From the NCBI GenBank assembly GCA_965199135.1, contig OZ240685.1, positions 1,860,001 through 1,924,000 of the forward strand: a stretch of DNA of 64,000 nt. The letters run 5' to 3'. This DNA comes from EB88 sp965199135. Lineage in GTDB: Bacteria; Acidobacteriota; Terriglobia; Terriglobales; Acidobacteriaceae. Positions 53,413-61,504 of the stretch are shown piece by piece. The notes below the pieces were generated by a model. The model worked only from the letters and a program-made list of their open reading frames with translations. It did no database searches and was not told where the DNA came from. Position numbers and translations under genes: made by a program. The first letter of the stretch is position 1. Each line of letters opens with the position of its first letter.

Positions 53413-53829
53413 ATGACCCAACGTGATCCTGTATTCCCCGCAAACCCGCACGCACTTTTCGAGGCACACGGCTATTCGCCTGCCATCCGGTCCGAGAACC
53501 TGCTGTTTGTATCCGGCCAGGTCGGAGCCCGCGCCGATGGATCGCCAGCACCGGACTTCGGCGATCAGGTCCGGCTGGCGTTTGCCAACCTAAAGGCGAC
53601 TTTGCTCGCAGCAGGATGCGGATTCGATGACATCGTCGATGTAACAACGTTTCATACCGATCCAGAGAATCAGTTTGAAACGATCATGGCGGTGAAGAAG
53701 GAAATCTTCGAACAGCCTCCTTATCCAAACTGGACGGCGGTCGGCGTCAACTGGCTCGCCGGCTTTGATTTCGAGATTAAGGTGATCGCCCGCATTCCCG
53801 ACAAGGCTCAAGCGGCTAAATCAAAGTAG
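53413..53829 (+). CDS. RidA/YjgF-family protein without the catalytic Arg
   Basis: 138 residues. RidA fold with LLFVSGQVGARADGSP and the trimer-forming body. The conserved Pro-Ala-Arg-Ser of imine deaminases is replaced by PNWT (YPNWTAVGVNWLAGFD), so the Arg that binds the substrate carboxylate is absent. This marks one of the Rid subfamilies not expected to deaminate 2-aminoacrylate. GAGAGGA precedes the ATG. Confidence 0.85.
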   Translation: MTQRDPVFPANPHALFEAHGYSPAIRSENLLFVSGQVGARADGSPAPDFGDQVRLAFANLKATLLAAGCGFDDIVDVTTFHTDPENQFETIMAVKKEIFEQPPYPNWTAVGVNWLAGFDFEIKVIARIPDKAQAAKSK

Positions 53830-53884
53830 GTCTGGAATCGGTACGCCGGGGGGTTGCGTCGTCAATCTCACAGGGGCGACCGGG

Positions 53885-54886
53885 CTAGACCAAAACGACG
53901 ATCTTGCCAATTTGGGCGTTCGACTCCATGTGACGGTGAGCTTCCACGATCTCCGCTAGACGGAATGTCTTTGCGATGTGCGGTGTGTAGCTACCATCCT
54001 CTATGCGTCTCAGAATGTACTGCCGAGCTGCGTCTAGCTGCGCAGGCAGACCAAAGATTTCATGAACGTCATAGGCTTTGATCGTGAGGTATTTGACGAG
54101 TGCCGTGAAGAGCGGAAGGACGGCAGGCTCCTTGGCCAGCAGGCCATACTCGATGATCGTCGCGCTCGTGGCCGCGGACATTACGAGGCTCTCAAGGCTC
54201 TTCCCTCCGATTGGGTCATAGATCAACCGTGCGCCCTTACCGCCTGTAATTTCCATGACCCGAGAGACGAGATCTTCTTCCTCCGTAACGATCACATGAT
54301 CGGCCCCAAGAACGAGCAGCTCTTGCCGCTTAACAGCAGTGCGGGTGGCGGCGATGCTAATGCCTCCTTCGGCTTTGACCGTCTGGATGGCTGCCAAGCC
54401 GGTGCTACTGCTCGCGGCAGTGATGAGAACGAAGTCTCCTTTCCGTAAACCGCCGAAGTAGATTAGGCCACCCCAGGCGGTGAGATATTGTGCCCAGATC
54501 GAAGCTCCTTCTTCGAAGGAAAGGCGCTCCGGGTAGATGCTCATCGCGGACACGGGGAGTATGGCGATTTCACCGTAGACTCCGTAACGATCTGGAGGAA
54601 ACGTCGGCATGGAACTGGCGGCCCTCCCCACCCAAGAAGGATCGACACCCTCACCGACGGCATCCACGATGCCGGATGCCTCCAATCCCAGCTTGGAAGG
54701 AAGCTGGCCTGCCTCCATGACGTACTTACCCTCGCGGAACATGATCTCCGCACGGTTCAGGCCGATGGCTTTCACCCTGAGACGGATTTCTCCTGGGCCG
54801 GGGGACGGCAGCGCAAGTTTGTCCAGTTGAAGAACGGAAGCATCTCCGAAGCGATGAAAACGAACGATATTGACCGTGTCCGACAC
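53885..54886 (-). CDS. Zinc-independent alcohol dehydrogenase/quinone reductase (MDR family)
   Basis: 333 residues from GTG 54886 with AAGGAG upstream; the frame extends to 55018 but overlaps the previous gene. GroES-like N-terminal domain and Rossmann domain (LITAASSSTGLAAIQTVKAEGG, matching the nucleotide-binding pattern). Structural-zinc Cys residues are absent, as in quinone oxidoreductases. Likely NADPH-dependent. Coupled to the hydrolase gene upstream by a short overlap in positions. Confidence 0.9.
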   Translation of the reverse strand: MSDTVNIVRFHRFGDASVLQLDKLALPSPGPGEIRLRVKAIGLNRAEIMFREGKYVMEAGQLPSKLGLEASGIVDAVGEGVDPSWVGRAASSMPTFPPDRYGVYGEIAILPVSAMSIYPERLSFEEGASIWAQYLTAWGGLIYFGGLRKGDFVLITAASSSTGLAAIQTVKAEGGISIAATRTAVKRQELLVLGADHVIVTEEEDLVSRVMEITGGKGARLIYDPIGGKSLESLVMSAATSATIIEYGLLAKEPAVLPLFTALVKYLTIKAYDVHEIFGLPAQLDAARQYILRRIEDGSYTPHIAKTFRLAEIVEAHRHMESNAQIGKIVVLV

Positions 54887-54930
54887 GTGCTTCTCCTTGG
54901 AAGGAATTGAAGTCCGAACGAGGTGATCCC

Positions 54931-55890
54931 TCAGGCGTGGTTCGGACGGAAGTGCCGCACGATTGCGCCCCAGAACTCCTGTTGGCAACGTTGAGCGATT
55001 TCCGTATCGGCGCCCCACGCTGTAAAGCCATGAGCGGCGCCAGGGTAGACGTGCAACTCCGTGGAAACACCGTCGCGAATGAGCTGTTGGGCAAAGCGCA
55101 GGTCCTCTCCGATAAACAAATCCACGTCTCCCACACTGAGAAAGGTCGGCGGAAGGCCGGATAGATTTTTCGCTCTTCCAGGTGAGGCATATGCCGGAAC
55201 GTCCGATGAGGCCAGCGTTTTGCCGAGCACTGCCTCCCAGCAGAAGCTGTTGCTAGACCGATGCCATACAAAATCTCCGGAGAACGGCATGGGAGTAGGA
55301 TCAGCCATCGTCCCAGTGCGATCGTCAAGCATGGGAAACATCAGAAACTGCGCGGAAAGGGGCGCGTCACCGCGATCGCGCGCGACCAGACTCAAGGCCG
55401 TGCATAGGGCTCCGCCGCCGCTCTCGCCGGCGACAGCGATGCGGTCAGCCGGTATATGTAGTGCATTGGCTTTGCGGTGCATCCACTGGAGCACCTCATA
55501 GCAATCGTCCAAAGCTGCTGGATAAGGGTTCTCCGGTGCCAGCCGGTAGGCGAGGGCAACAACAACGCAGCCCGCCCGCTGTGCGAGGTAGCGATTCGGA
55601 GCATCGTTGATCTCGGGTGCTCCCATGACCATTCCGCCACCGTGAATCCAGAGCAACCCGCCGGTGGGCGCCGTGTGCGTCGGCGTATACACGAGAATTC
55701 GAATTCGCCGACCATCGCTCGCTTCAATTTGTTGCTCCTCGCGACGGACATCCGTCGCGTCCGGTGCAGTCAATTTCCAGGTGCTCATCGCTTCGCGCAT
55801 CGCTGAAAGCGTGTCCGCTGAGGTTTCGAGGGAAGGCATCTGCTTCAAGATGCTCAACAACTGCGGGTCAATCAACCGTTCACTTTGCAC
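54931..55890 (-). CDS. HSL-family alpha/beta hydrolase (esterase)
   Basis: 319 residues, GTG start with AGAGGATG upstream. Hormone-sensitive-lipase family: oxyanion HGGG (83-86), nucleophile S157 in GESGGG, Asp in DVDLF and His in GAAHGF. Acts on short-chain esters; the natural substrate is unknown. It is upstream of the quinone reductase gene and divergent from a TetR gene, which is a likely regulator. Confidence 0.92.
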   Translation of the reverse strand: MQSERLIDPQLLSILKQMPSLETSADTLSAMREAMSTWKLTAPDATDVRREEQQIEASDGRRIRILVYTPTHTAPTGGLLWIHGGGMVMGAPEINDAPNRYLAQRAGCVVVALAYRLAPENPYPAALDDCYEVLQWMHRKANALHIPADRIAVAGESGGGALCTALSLVARDRGDAPLSAQFLMFPMLDDRTGTMADPTPMPFSGDFVWHRSSNSFCWEAVLGKTLASSDVPAYASPGRAKNLSGLPPTFLSVGDVDLFIGEDLRFAQQLIRDGVSTELHVYPGAAHGFTAWGADTEIAQRCQQEFWGAIVRHFRPNHA

Positions 55891-56040
55891 TCTGTCATCC
55901 TCTAGCTACAGAAATCAATGCCTCACGCCATTACTGGAGTGATCGCTCCGAATATGATGAGTCTCTCTGCAAAGGGGATTCACTCGAAGCGCATCTTTTT
56001 TTGGTGCGACCGCTCTAATAATCTGGAGGTACGGTTGGCG

Positions 56041-56643
56041 ATGAGGGGAAGGCCTAGGACATTTGATGAATCGACGGCATTGGACCAGGCAATGCGCTTG
56101 TTTTGGGACAGGGGTTATGAAGCTGCCGGTGTCGATGATCTCGCAAACGCGATGGGCATCAGCATGTCGACCTTCTACTCAACCTTCGGTGATAAAGAGA
56201 AGCTCTTTCTTTCGGCGCTGAGCAAGTATGAGGTCGAGAAACGCGGCTATGCCAGCGAGATCCTGAACCGACCTCAATCGGCCTTCCTGGCTTTCCAAGA
56301 ACTCTTCGAAGAAGCCGCCCACCAACTCACGCGAGAGGATCAACCCCGCGGCTGCATGCTCACTTTAGCTCTCCACAACTGTTCTCCGGAACTGGAGACA
56401 TTGCGAGACCAACTCAATGCTCGGCGCACCGACACGGTCAATGCATTTGAGTTGCGGTTGAAGGCTGCTCAAGTGTCGCTTGAGATCCCGCCAGATACAG
56501 ATGTACGTGGCCTTGCCTGGTTTCTGGCAAATACGATTCAGGGCATGTCAATTCAAGCTCGTGCTGGCGCGACACGGAAGGATTTGCTCAAGATCTCCCA
56601 ATGGGCGATGAAGGCGTGGCCTGCGAAACCGGAACAAGCGTGA
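56041..56643 (+). CDS. TetR-family transcriptional regulator
   Basis: 200 residues from ATG 56041 (MRGRPRTFDES, the typical start); the frame extends to 55918. Helix-turn-helix AGVDDLANAMGISMSTFYSTFGDKEKL, then a helical ligand domain. Divergent from the esterase/quinone reductase pair across a 150-base gap, its probable target. Confidence 0.9.
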   Translation: MRGRPRTFDESTALDQAMRLFWDRGYEAAGVDDLANAMGISMSTFYSTFGDKEKLFLSALSKYEVEKRGYASEILNRPQSAFLAFQELFEEAAHQLTREDQPRGCMLTLALHNCSPELETLRDQLNARRTDTVNAFELRLKAAQVSLEIPPDTDVRGLAWFLANTIQGMSIQARAGATRKDLLKISQWAMKAWPAKPEQA

Positions 56644-56715
56644 GCTACGGCATGTGCGCAGTGCCGATACTATCGACTTGGATTCGGTTACCCCACGCAA
56701 TGAAGCACTGTTGCA

Positions 56716-57099
56716 TTATGCGGCTGACCGCGCGATGGTAGAGCCAAGTGCAACGGCAACGAGCCCAGCCACAAGGCTCACCACCATATAGAGCACACCT
56801 ATCCAGAACCCTCCAGAAGTGAAGTCCATCCATATCTCCCATTCGAATGTCGAGAATGTGGAATAGGCCCCGATGAATCCCACAGGGATGAGATAACGCC
56901 AAGCCGGGTCGACGTTCGCGTGTCGGTTCAGGAACTCCACGGAGAACCCAATTAGAAAGCAAGCGCTGATATTGATGACCAGCGTACCCACTGGAAACCG
57001 CATCCCGAATCGCTCCGCCGCCAGAGCACCGACCTGATAGCGTGCGATTGACCCTAAAGCACCCCCAATTGCGATGAGTAGGTATCGTTGCAATCTCAT
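56716..57099 (-). CDS. crcB: CrcB/Fluc fluoride channel
   Basis: About 127 residues from ATG 57099 (TTG 57111 also possible). Four membrane helices with the family motifs GGALGSIARY and GTLVINISACFLIG, plus FIGAYSTFSTFEWE. Dual-topology fluoride exporter that lowers cytoplasmic fluoride. No second copy is adjacent. It follows LysR paralogue B on the same strand; the leader (57112-57203) shows no convincing fluoride riboswitch. Confidence 0.93.
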   Translation of the reverse strand: MRLQRYLLIAIGGALGSIARYQVGALAAERFGMRFPVGTLVINISACFLIGFSVEFLNRHANVDPAWRYLIPVGFIGAYSTFSTFEWEIWMDFTSGGFWIGVLYMVVSLVAGLVAVALGSTIARSAA

Positions 57100-57203
57100 T
57101 CTCCCTTGCAAAGCGACTTGCAGTCATCGGCCCGACAGCGTTCGCCGGTGAGTGAACGACAGTGCGGGCAAGTTCCAGTCAGCCCCCGCTCTGACAGACG
57201 GTT

Positions 57204-58118
57204 TCATGAACGCTCGTTGGTACGCTGAAGTTCTGTGCGCTTAGCACGCAAGAGCGCGAGAAACGCGTCCGTGACGGCGCTGCTCTCGTGGCGACGCCAC
57301 GCAAATATCGCGTCTACCTTGCAACGCTTATCGGAGAGGGGCCGAAAGATAACATCCGTAGAGCGCATGTGTTGAACGCATGAAGGAACAAGTCCAACGC
57401 CCTCATCGGCTTCCACCATAGTCAAGATTGATTGCCAAGCACGAGGCGTGTCCCCAATCCTCGGCGAAAATTTGGCCCTCTTGCACACCGCCACAATCGC
57501 GTCGAATACCTCTGGCGCGCCATCGCGACAGAAAACTATGAGCCGCTCTTTTGCAAGCTTGTTCAAAGCGATCGTCTGCTGATCCGCGAGAGGGTGCTCT
57601 TTGGGCAGGGCTACCACTAACGGCTCTCTGACAAGAAGCTCGTGACCAAGCAAGGGCTTAGATCCGGCAGGTATCCCGCGAGTAAACGCAATGTCAATAT
57701 CGCCATTGAGGAGTGCTTCAATCTGTTCAGACGGAAGACGCTCTCGCAATGCCAGAGTGACACCGGGAAAATGTTTGCGGAATTTTCGGATGAGTTTCGG
57801 AAGAAACGCAGCCGTTACAGGTCCGCAGAGTCCGACCGTCAGCGTTCCGGACACACCTTGGGATGCTCTACGGACCAATTCGACGGCCCGGTCGGCTCGA
57901 ATCAAAATCTCTCGCGCCTCATGAAAGAAGACAACTCCCTCGGGAGTGAGTGACACTTCACGCTGATTGCGTTGGAAAAGCACAACGCCGATTTTCTTTT
58001 CGAGATCATGCACCTGTCCGCTGACCCCAGATTGGGAAACGTTCAATTGCCGCGCGGCGGTTGTGAAACTGCCATGCTCAGCAACCGCGCAAAAGTATCT
58101 GAGGTGACGCAATTGCAT
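57204..58118 (-). CDS. LysR-family regulator, paralogue B
   Basis: 304 residues from ATG 58118 (MQLRHLRYFCAVAEH); the longer frame to 58223 lacks support. Same winged helix as paralogue A (FTTAARQLNVSQSGVSGQV); the recognition helix is identical. Ligand-domain differences are spread through the second half. Its 437-base upstream region (58119-58555) holds site 3 and another palindrome and is shared with the divergent hydrolase gene. Confidence 0.93.
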   Translation of the reverse strand: MQLRHLRYFCAVAEHGSFTTAARQLNVSQSGVSGQVHDLEKKIGVVLFQRNQREVSLTPEGVVFFHEAREILIRADRAVELVRRASQGVSGTLTVGLCGPVTAAFLPKLIRKFRKHFPGVTLALRERLPSEQIEALLNGDIDIAFTRGIPAGSKPLLGHELLVREPLVVALPKEHPLADQQTIALNKLAKERLIVFCRDGAPEVFDAIVAVCKRAKFSPRIGDTPRAWQSILTMVEADEGVGLVPSCVQHMRSTDVIFRPLSDKRCKVDAIFAWRRHESSAVTDAFLALLRAKRTELQRTNERS

Positions 58119-58210
58119 ATGGAAGCAGCGTACCACCGATTTCTCAGGTCCTAGTGGCTCTCTTGATCTGTCTGGACTCTCGTCTCGCGAAGCCCCTAGT
58201 TGGGCTATCT

Positions 58211-58256
58211 TGAACGGGACCATACATACTTTGGTATGGCCCCATACCTTCGTTCA
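58211..58256. promoter_or_regulatory. Compound palindrome upstream of LysR paralogue B
   Basis: Three half-sites, CCATAC, GGTATGG and CCATACC (the last two as a 7-2-7 inverted repeat at 58233-58248), are flanked by TGAACG at 58211 and CGTTCA at 58251. A protein-binding site is likely; the protein is unknown. Confidence 0.45.
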
Positions 58257-58361
58257 GTAGATCCCACTTCTTCGCTATGGCTTAATCGAAATTGTACCGT
58301 CGTTGCAAGAGGATCGTGGGCGTTGAATCTCCATCCAACAAGCGAGGGTGCCGCCATTTCT

Positions 58362-58382
58362 GCTATCGGCTTTTCTGATACC
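58362..58382. promoter_or_regulatory. Putative LysR-type operator, site 3
   Basis: GCTATC-GGCTTTTCT-GATACC, third copy of the motif seen at 43295 and 51500, between paralogue B and the divergent hydrolase gene. Confidence 0.5.
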
Positions 58383-58555
58383 TATCATCAGAACAAACGG
58401 CGTTACTTCTGATTGTGATCGTGCTTAGATGACCGATGTACGAGTTCGGCATTCAAGTGTATTTCTGACTACATGAAGTCCGTACGGTAAATCGGCTTTC
58501 GCGTGGTTGGAGCTTGCGTAATAGTGCATTTCACAGCCACAGAGAGAGAGTAAGC

Positions 58556-59464
58556 ATGTCCTCGACGTACTCCCCGAATATCGCTCCCACCGTTGTTACC
58601 TATAAAACGCTCGAAGTGGATGGCCTCAATATTGCCTACCGAGAGGCCGGGGACACGTCTAACCCGAAGCTCGTTCTCCTGCATGGTTTTCCTTCCTCAT
58701 CGCACCAATACCGGAATCTGATTCCAGAGCTCGCCGGCCGTTTTCACGTGATCTCACCGGATTACCCCGGCTTCGGCAACAGCGACACGCCTGACCCAGC
58801 GAAGTTCCCCTACACCTTCGACAAACTGGCCGAAGTCGTCGAGCACTTTCTCGACGCCAAGGGATTCGGCAAGTTTGGACTGTTTGTCCAGGACTACGGC
58901 GGCCCTGTCGGCTTCCGTATCGTCGCCAAGAGGCCAGAACTTCTCGAATGGCTCATCATTCAAAACACGAATGCCTACGAGATCGGGTTTACCGATGCCT
59001 GGGGCGGACTTCGCCACGCACTCTGGCTGAATCGTAGCGCCGAAAATGAGGCGGCCGTCGCTGGTCTGCTGGAACTGGAGACCGTAAAAGCCGTGTACCT
59101 CACTGGTTCGTCGATCCCGGAACTTATCAGCCCAGACAATTGGAATTCGGATTACCTGCTCACCCTTCAGCGGCCTCATGGCAAGCAGATTCAGCTCGAT
59201 CTCTTCTATGACTACCGCACGAACGTGGAGCACTACGCGGAGTGGCAGGCATTCCTCAAGCAGCATCAGCCGAAGACCATCATCTTCTGGGGCCAAGGCG
59301 ATATCTTCTTCACGCCGGCGGGAGGAGAAGCTTATCTGGAAGCCCTTCCGGATGCCGAGATGCATCGGCTGGCCGCAGGCCACTTCGCGGTGGAAGACTG
59401 CCTCGACTACATCGCTAGCCATATGCACGAGTTCTACAACGCGAAGGTCACACAGCAGGCGTAG
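58556..59464 (+). CDS. Alpha/beta hydrolase with Asp nucleophile (haloalkane dehalogenase/epoxide hydrolase type)
   Basis: 302 residues from ATG 58556 (GAGAG upstream). HGFPSS oxyanion motif, nucleophile D113 in VQDYGG, an Asp in FWGQGDIFF and His in AAGHFAVED complete the triad. The Asp nucleophile separates it from esterases. Which substrate it uses is open. It is divergent from LysR paralogue B, its probable regulator. Confidence 0.9.
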   Translation: MSSTYSPNIAPTVVTYKTLEVDGLNIAYREAGDTSNPKLVLLHGFPSSSHQYRNLIPELAGRFHVISPDYPGFGNSDTPDPAKFPYTFDKLAEVVEHFLDAKGFGKFGLFVQDYGGPVGFRIVAKRPELLEWLIIQNTNAYEIGFTDAWGGLRHALWLNRSAENEAAVAGLLELETVKAVYLTGSSIPELISPDNWNSDYLLTLQRPHGKQIQLDLFYDYRTNVEHYAEWQAFLKQHQPKTIIFWGQGDIFFTPAGGEAYLEALPDAEMHRLAAGHFAVEDCLDYIASHMHEFYNAKVTQQA

Positions 59465-59520
59465 GGCTCGTTTCGTTTGGTGCAACAACAGGAAGTCCGC
59501 ATAACATGATCGCGATGAGA

Positions 59521-59555
59521 CTGCGCGGACAAGCTAGCTGTCCGCGCAGTGTATT
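59521..59555 (+). terminator. Rho-independent terminator after the hydrolase
   Basis: Perfect 11-bp stem CTGCGCGGACA/TGTCCGCGCAG with loop AGCTAGC, then TGTATTTTG. It separates the hydrolase from the PNPOx-like gene, whose start lies 17 bases after it. Confidence 0.7.
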
Positions 59556-59571
59556 TTGTGGAGAAAGATAC

Positions 59572-60141
59572 ATGGGACGGCAATTTGCAAAGATCGCTTT
59601 TACGCCTCTCGTCAAGAGGCAGCAAGAACTGCACGGTAGCCGTCGGCAATACCAGAGGATAGAGGAAGCCGGCGAACCGGGTACTCGGCTAGGCGACGAT
59701 GAGCGAGAGTTTATTGAAGCTCGCGACGGTTTCTACATGGCCTCCGTGAGCGAAACAGGATGGCCGTATATCCAGTTTCGCGGTGGCCCTAAGGGATTTC
59801 TTCATGTTGTGAATGACCAGACGATCGGCTTTGCGGACCTGAGAGGCAACAAGCAGTACATCAGTGTCGGCAATTTACAGCACGATGATCGGGTGGCACT
59901 GTTCTTGATGGATTATGTCGGACAACAGCGGCTCAAGATTTTGGGACGCACAAGAATCTCGGAAGGCAATGAAGAAGCAAGAACGTTGATCGCACAATTC
60001 AGGACCTCCGAACCTAATGCCCTACCAGAACGGGCCTTCGTGATTCACATCGAGGCTTTCGACTGGAATTGCCCTCAGCACATCACGCCTCGTTTCACCG
60101 AGGAAGAGGTCAAGGCACTACTGGCGGAGAGGAACATATGA
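59572..60141 (+). CDS. Pyridoxamine 5'-phosphate oxidase-like flavin-binding protein
   Basis: 189 residues from ATG 59572 (GGAGAAAG upstream). Split-barrel fold: DGFYMASVSETGWPYIQFRGGPKGFLHV and the strand IGFADLRGNKQYISVGNL. Probably binds FMN, F420 or heme rather than making PLP. Its TGA overlaps the ATG of the cytochrome b gene, so the two were one operon. Confidence 0.88.
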   Translation: MGRQFAKIAFTPLVKRQQELHGSRRQYQRIEEAGEPGTRLGDDEREFIEARDGFYMASVSETGWPYIQFRGGPKGFLHVVNDQTIGFADLRGNKQYISVGNLQHDDRVALFLMDYVGQQRLKILGRTRISEGNEEARTLIAQFRTSEPNALPERAFVIHIEAFDWNCPQHITPRFTEEEVKALLAERNI

Positions 60142-60665
60142 GCACCCCTAACATCGAAGAATTGGTTTCTGCAGTCCCACCTGCGCGTATACGTCTCGAA
60201 CGGAAACACCCGCTCGCAATACGGTGGATGCACTGGATCAACTTTCCGGTGCTATTCACTATGATCTGGAGCGGCCTGCTGATCTACTGGAACGATTCCG
60301 ACAACGCCTACCAACACCCGCACCGCGTGTACCGCATCGGCATCGGCAGGCTCACGCTGTTCCGGTTCTTTCCGGACTGGTTCTACAAGGTGCTTCACGT
60401 GCCGTATCACGTGACGCAGGGCCTCGGATATCACTTCTTCTTCATGTGGGTCTTTGCGCTGAACGGCATTGCGTGGGTACTGTACACGTGGTTTTCAGGC
60501 GAGTGGCGTTTGTTGCTGCCGCAGGGGCGGAGTCTGCGCGATGCGATCCAGGTGACGCTCGTCGACCTGCATTTGCGCAAGGGGCTGCCGCCGCAAACGA
60601 AGTACAACGGAGCGCAACGCATTGCGTATCGGCGCATCGCAGCGCTGTTGGTCCGTGTCGGCTGA
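60138..60665 (+). pseudogene. Cytochrome b561-type protein, truncated and fused to transposase sequence
   Basis: The first about 163 codons encode a di-heme membrane cytochrome b domain: helices near WMHWINFPVLFTMIWSGLLIYW and FFFMWVFALNGIAWVLYTWF, with His residues in WMHW and in HVPYHVTQG. At about 60628 the reading frame passes without a break into IS3 transposase sequence (YRRIAALLVRVG) and stops at a TGA. The last two or three helices expected of the family are missing. It probably formed a membrane electron-transfer unit, perhaps with a lost downstream oxidoreductase. Confidence 0.85.
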
Positions 60666-61348
60666 AAGGTTGGCAAGGATCGTGTCGAACGCATCTGGCG
60701 ACGTGAAGGGCTGAAGGTACCGTAAAAGCAGAAGCCGCGTGGTCGTCTGTGGTTCAACGATGGCTCGTGTGTGAGGCTGCGGCCGACGCATGCCAACCAT
60801 GTATGGAGTTACGACTTCGTCAGCGTGCGCACGCATGACGGAAGGATGGCACATGCGTTGAACCTGATTGACGAGCACACGAGAGAAGCGCTGCTTCAGC
60901 GTGTGGAACGGAGGTGGTCGTCTGCGAAGGTGATCGCTGCGCTGGCCGACGTGATGGTCATCAAGGGAGTGCCTGAACATCTACGTTCAGACAATGGCCC
61001 TGAGTTCGTCGCGCACGATCTTCGCAAGTGGCTTACGGATACAGGCGCGAAGACGGCCTACATCGAGCCCGGCTCACCGTGGGAGAACGGCTACTGCGAG
61101 AGCTTCAACTCGAAGATGCGTGACGAGTTCCTGAACGGTGAGATCTTCTACTCAACGACGGAACGCCGAGTGCTTGCCGAGCGTTGGCACAAGCACTACA
61201 ACACCATCCGGCCACACTCCTCGCTTGGGTATCGTCCACCGGCACCAGAGGCATGGCTGGCATCGACCGCCGCATCCTGCTTCGATCCGAACTAGGAGAT
61301 CGCTGCGCTACACTCACTATCCAACTGGTACAAACATCGGTCAGACCA
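60626..61348 (+). mobile_element. Remnant of an IS3-family insertion sequence
   Basis: Only the right part of the element remains: the 3' two thirds of orfB and a probable right end reading GGTCAGACCA at 61339-61348. orfA, the left end and the start of orfB are missing. Both flanking genes are cut at its borders (cytochrome b on the left, a small frame after TetR on the right). Confidence 0.8.
60628..61295 (+). pseudogene. IS3-family transposase OrfB, 5'-truncated with in-frame stops
   Basis: Translation gives YRRIAALLVRVG-stop-KVGKDRVERIWRREGLKVP-stop-KQKPRGRLWF, then an open stretch (60771-61295) with the DDE integrase core: Asp in WSYDFV, Asp in RSDNGPEF and Glu in SPWENGYCESFN. TGG to TGA and CAG to TAA changes best explain the two stops. 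The catalytic residues survive, but the protein cannot be made whole. Confidence 0.85.
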
Positions 61349-61504
61349 GTATCTCTCCACCTCTGCTGTAGAGATGGTGGCTCTCATCACGATCAATTCC
61401 AAATCGGAAGCTCTGTCATTCTGCGCTCGCAAGGATTCTTCAAGCCGCCGAGTGATCTGGTATTTGCGCCCTTCTACTGTAGGGTCTTCTTGCAGCGTGC
61501 TCAT
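61349..61504 (-). pseudogene. Truncated gene following the TetR regulator
   Basis: An ATG overlapping the TetR stop (ATGA) opens a 52-codon frame (MSTLQEDPTVEGRKYQITRR...) that runs straight into the IS right end. The last own residues (RATISTAEVER) resemble a helix-turn-helix, so it may be the start of a second regulator. Too short to identify. Confidence 0.45.

Noticed and set aside
57112..57203. Possible fluoride riboswitch before crcB (GGCCGATGACTGC resembles the 3' part of the motif)
   Set aside because: The 5' part with the conserved GATGG helix and the pseudoknot partners could not be found in the 92-base leader.
57112..57206. Cys-rich reading frame between LysR paralogue B and crcB (contains CPHCRSLTGERC)
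   Set aside because: The frame follows a stop and has no ATG, GTG or TTG start, so it cannot be supported as a gene; at most a remnant.
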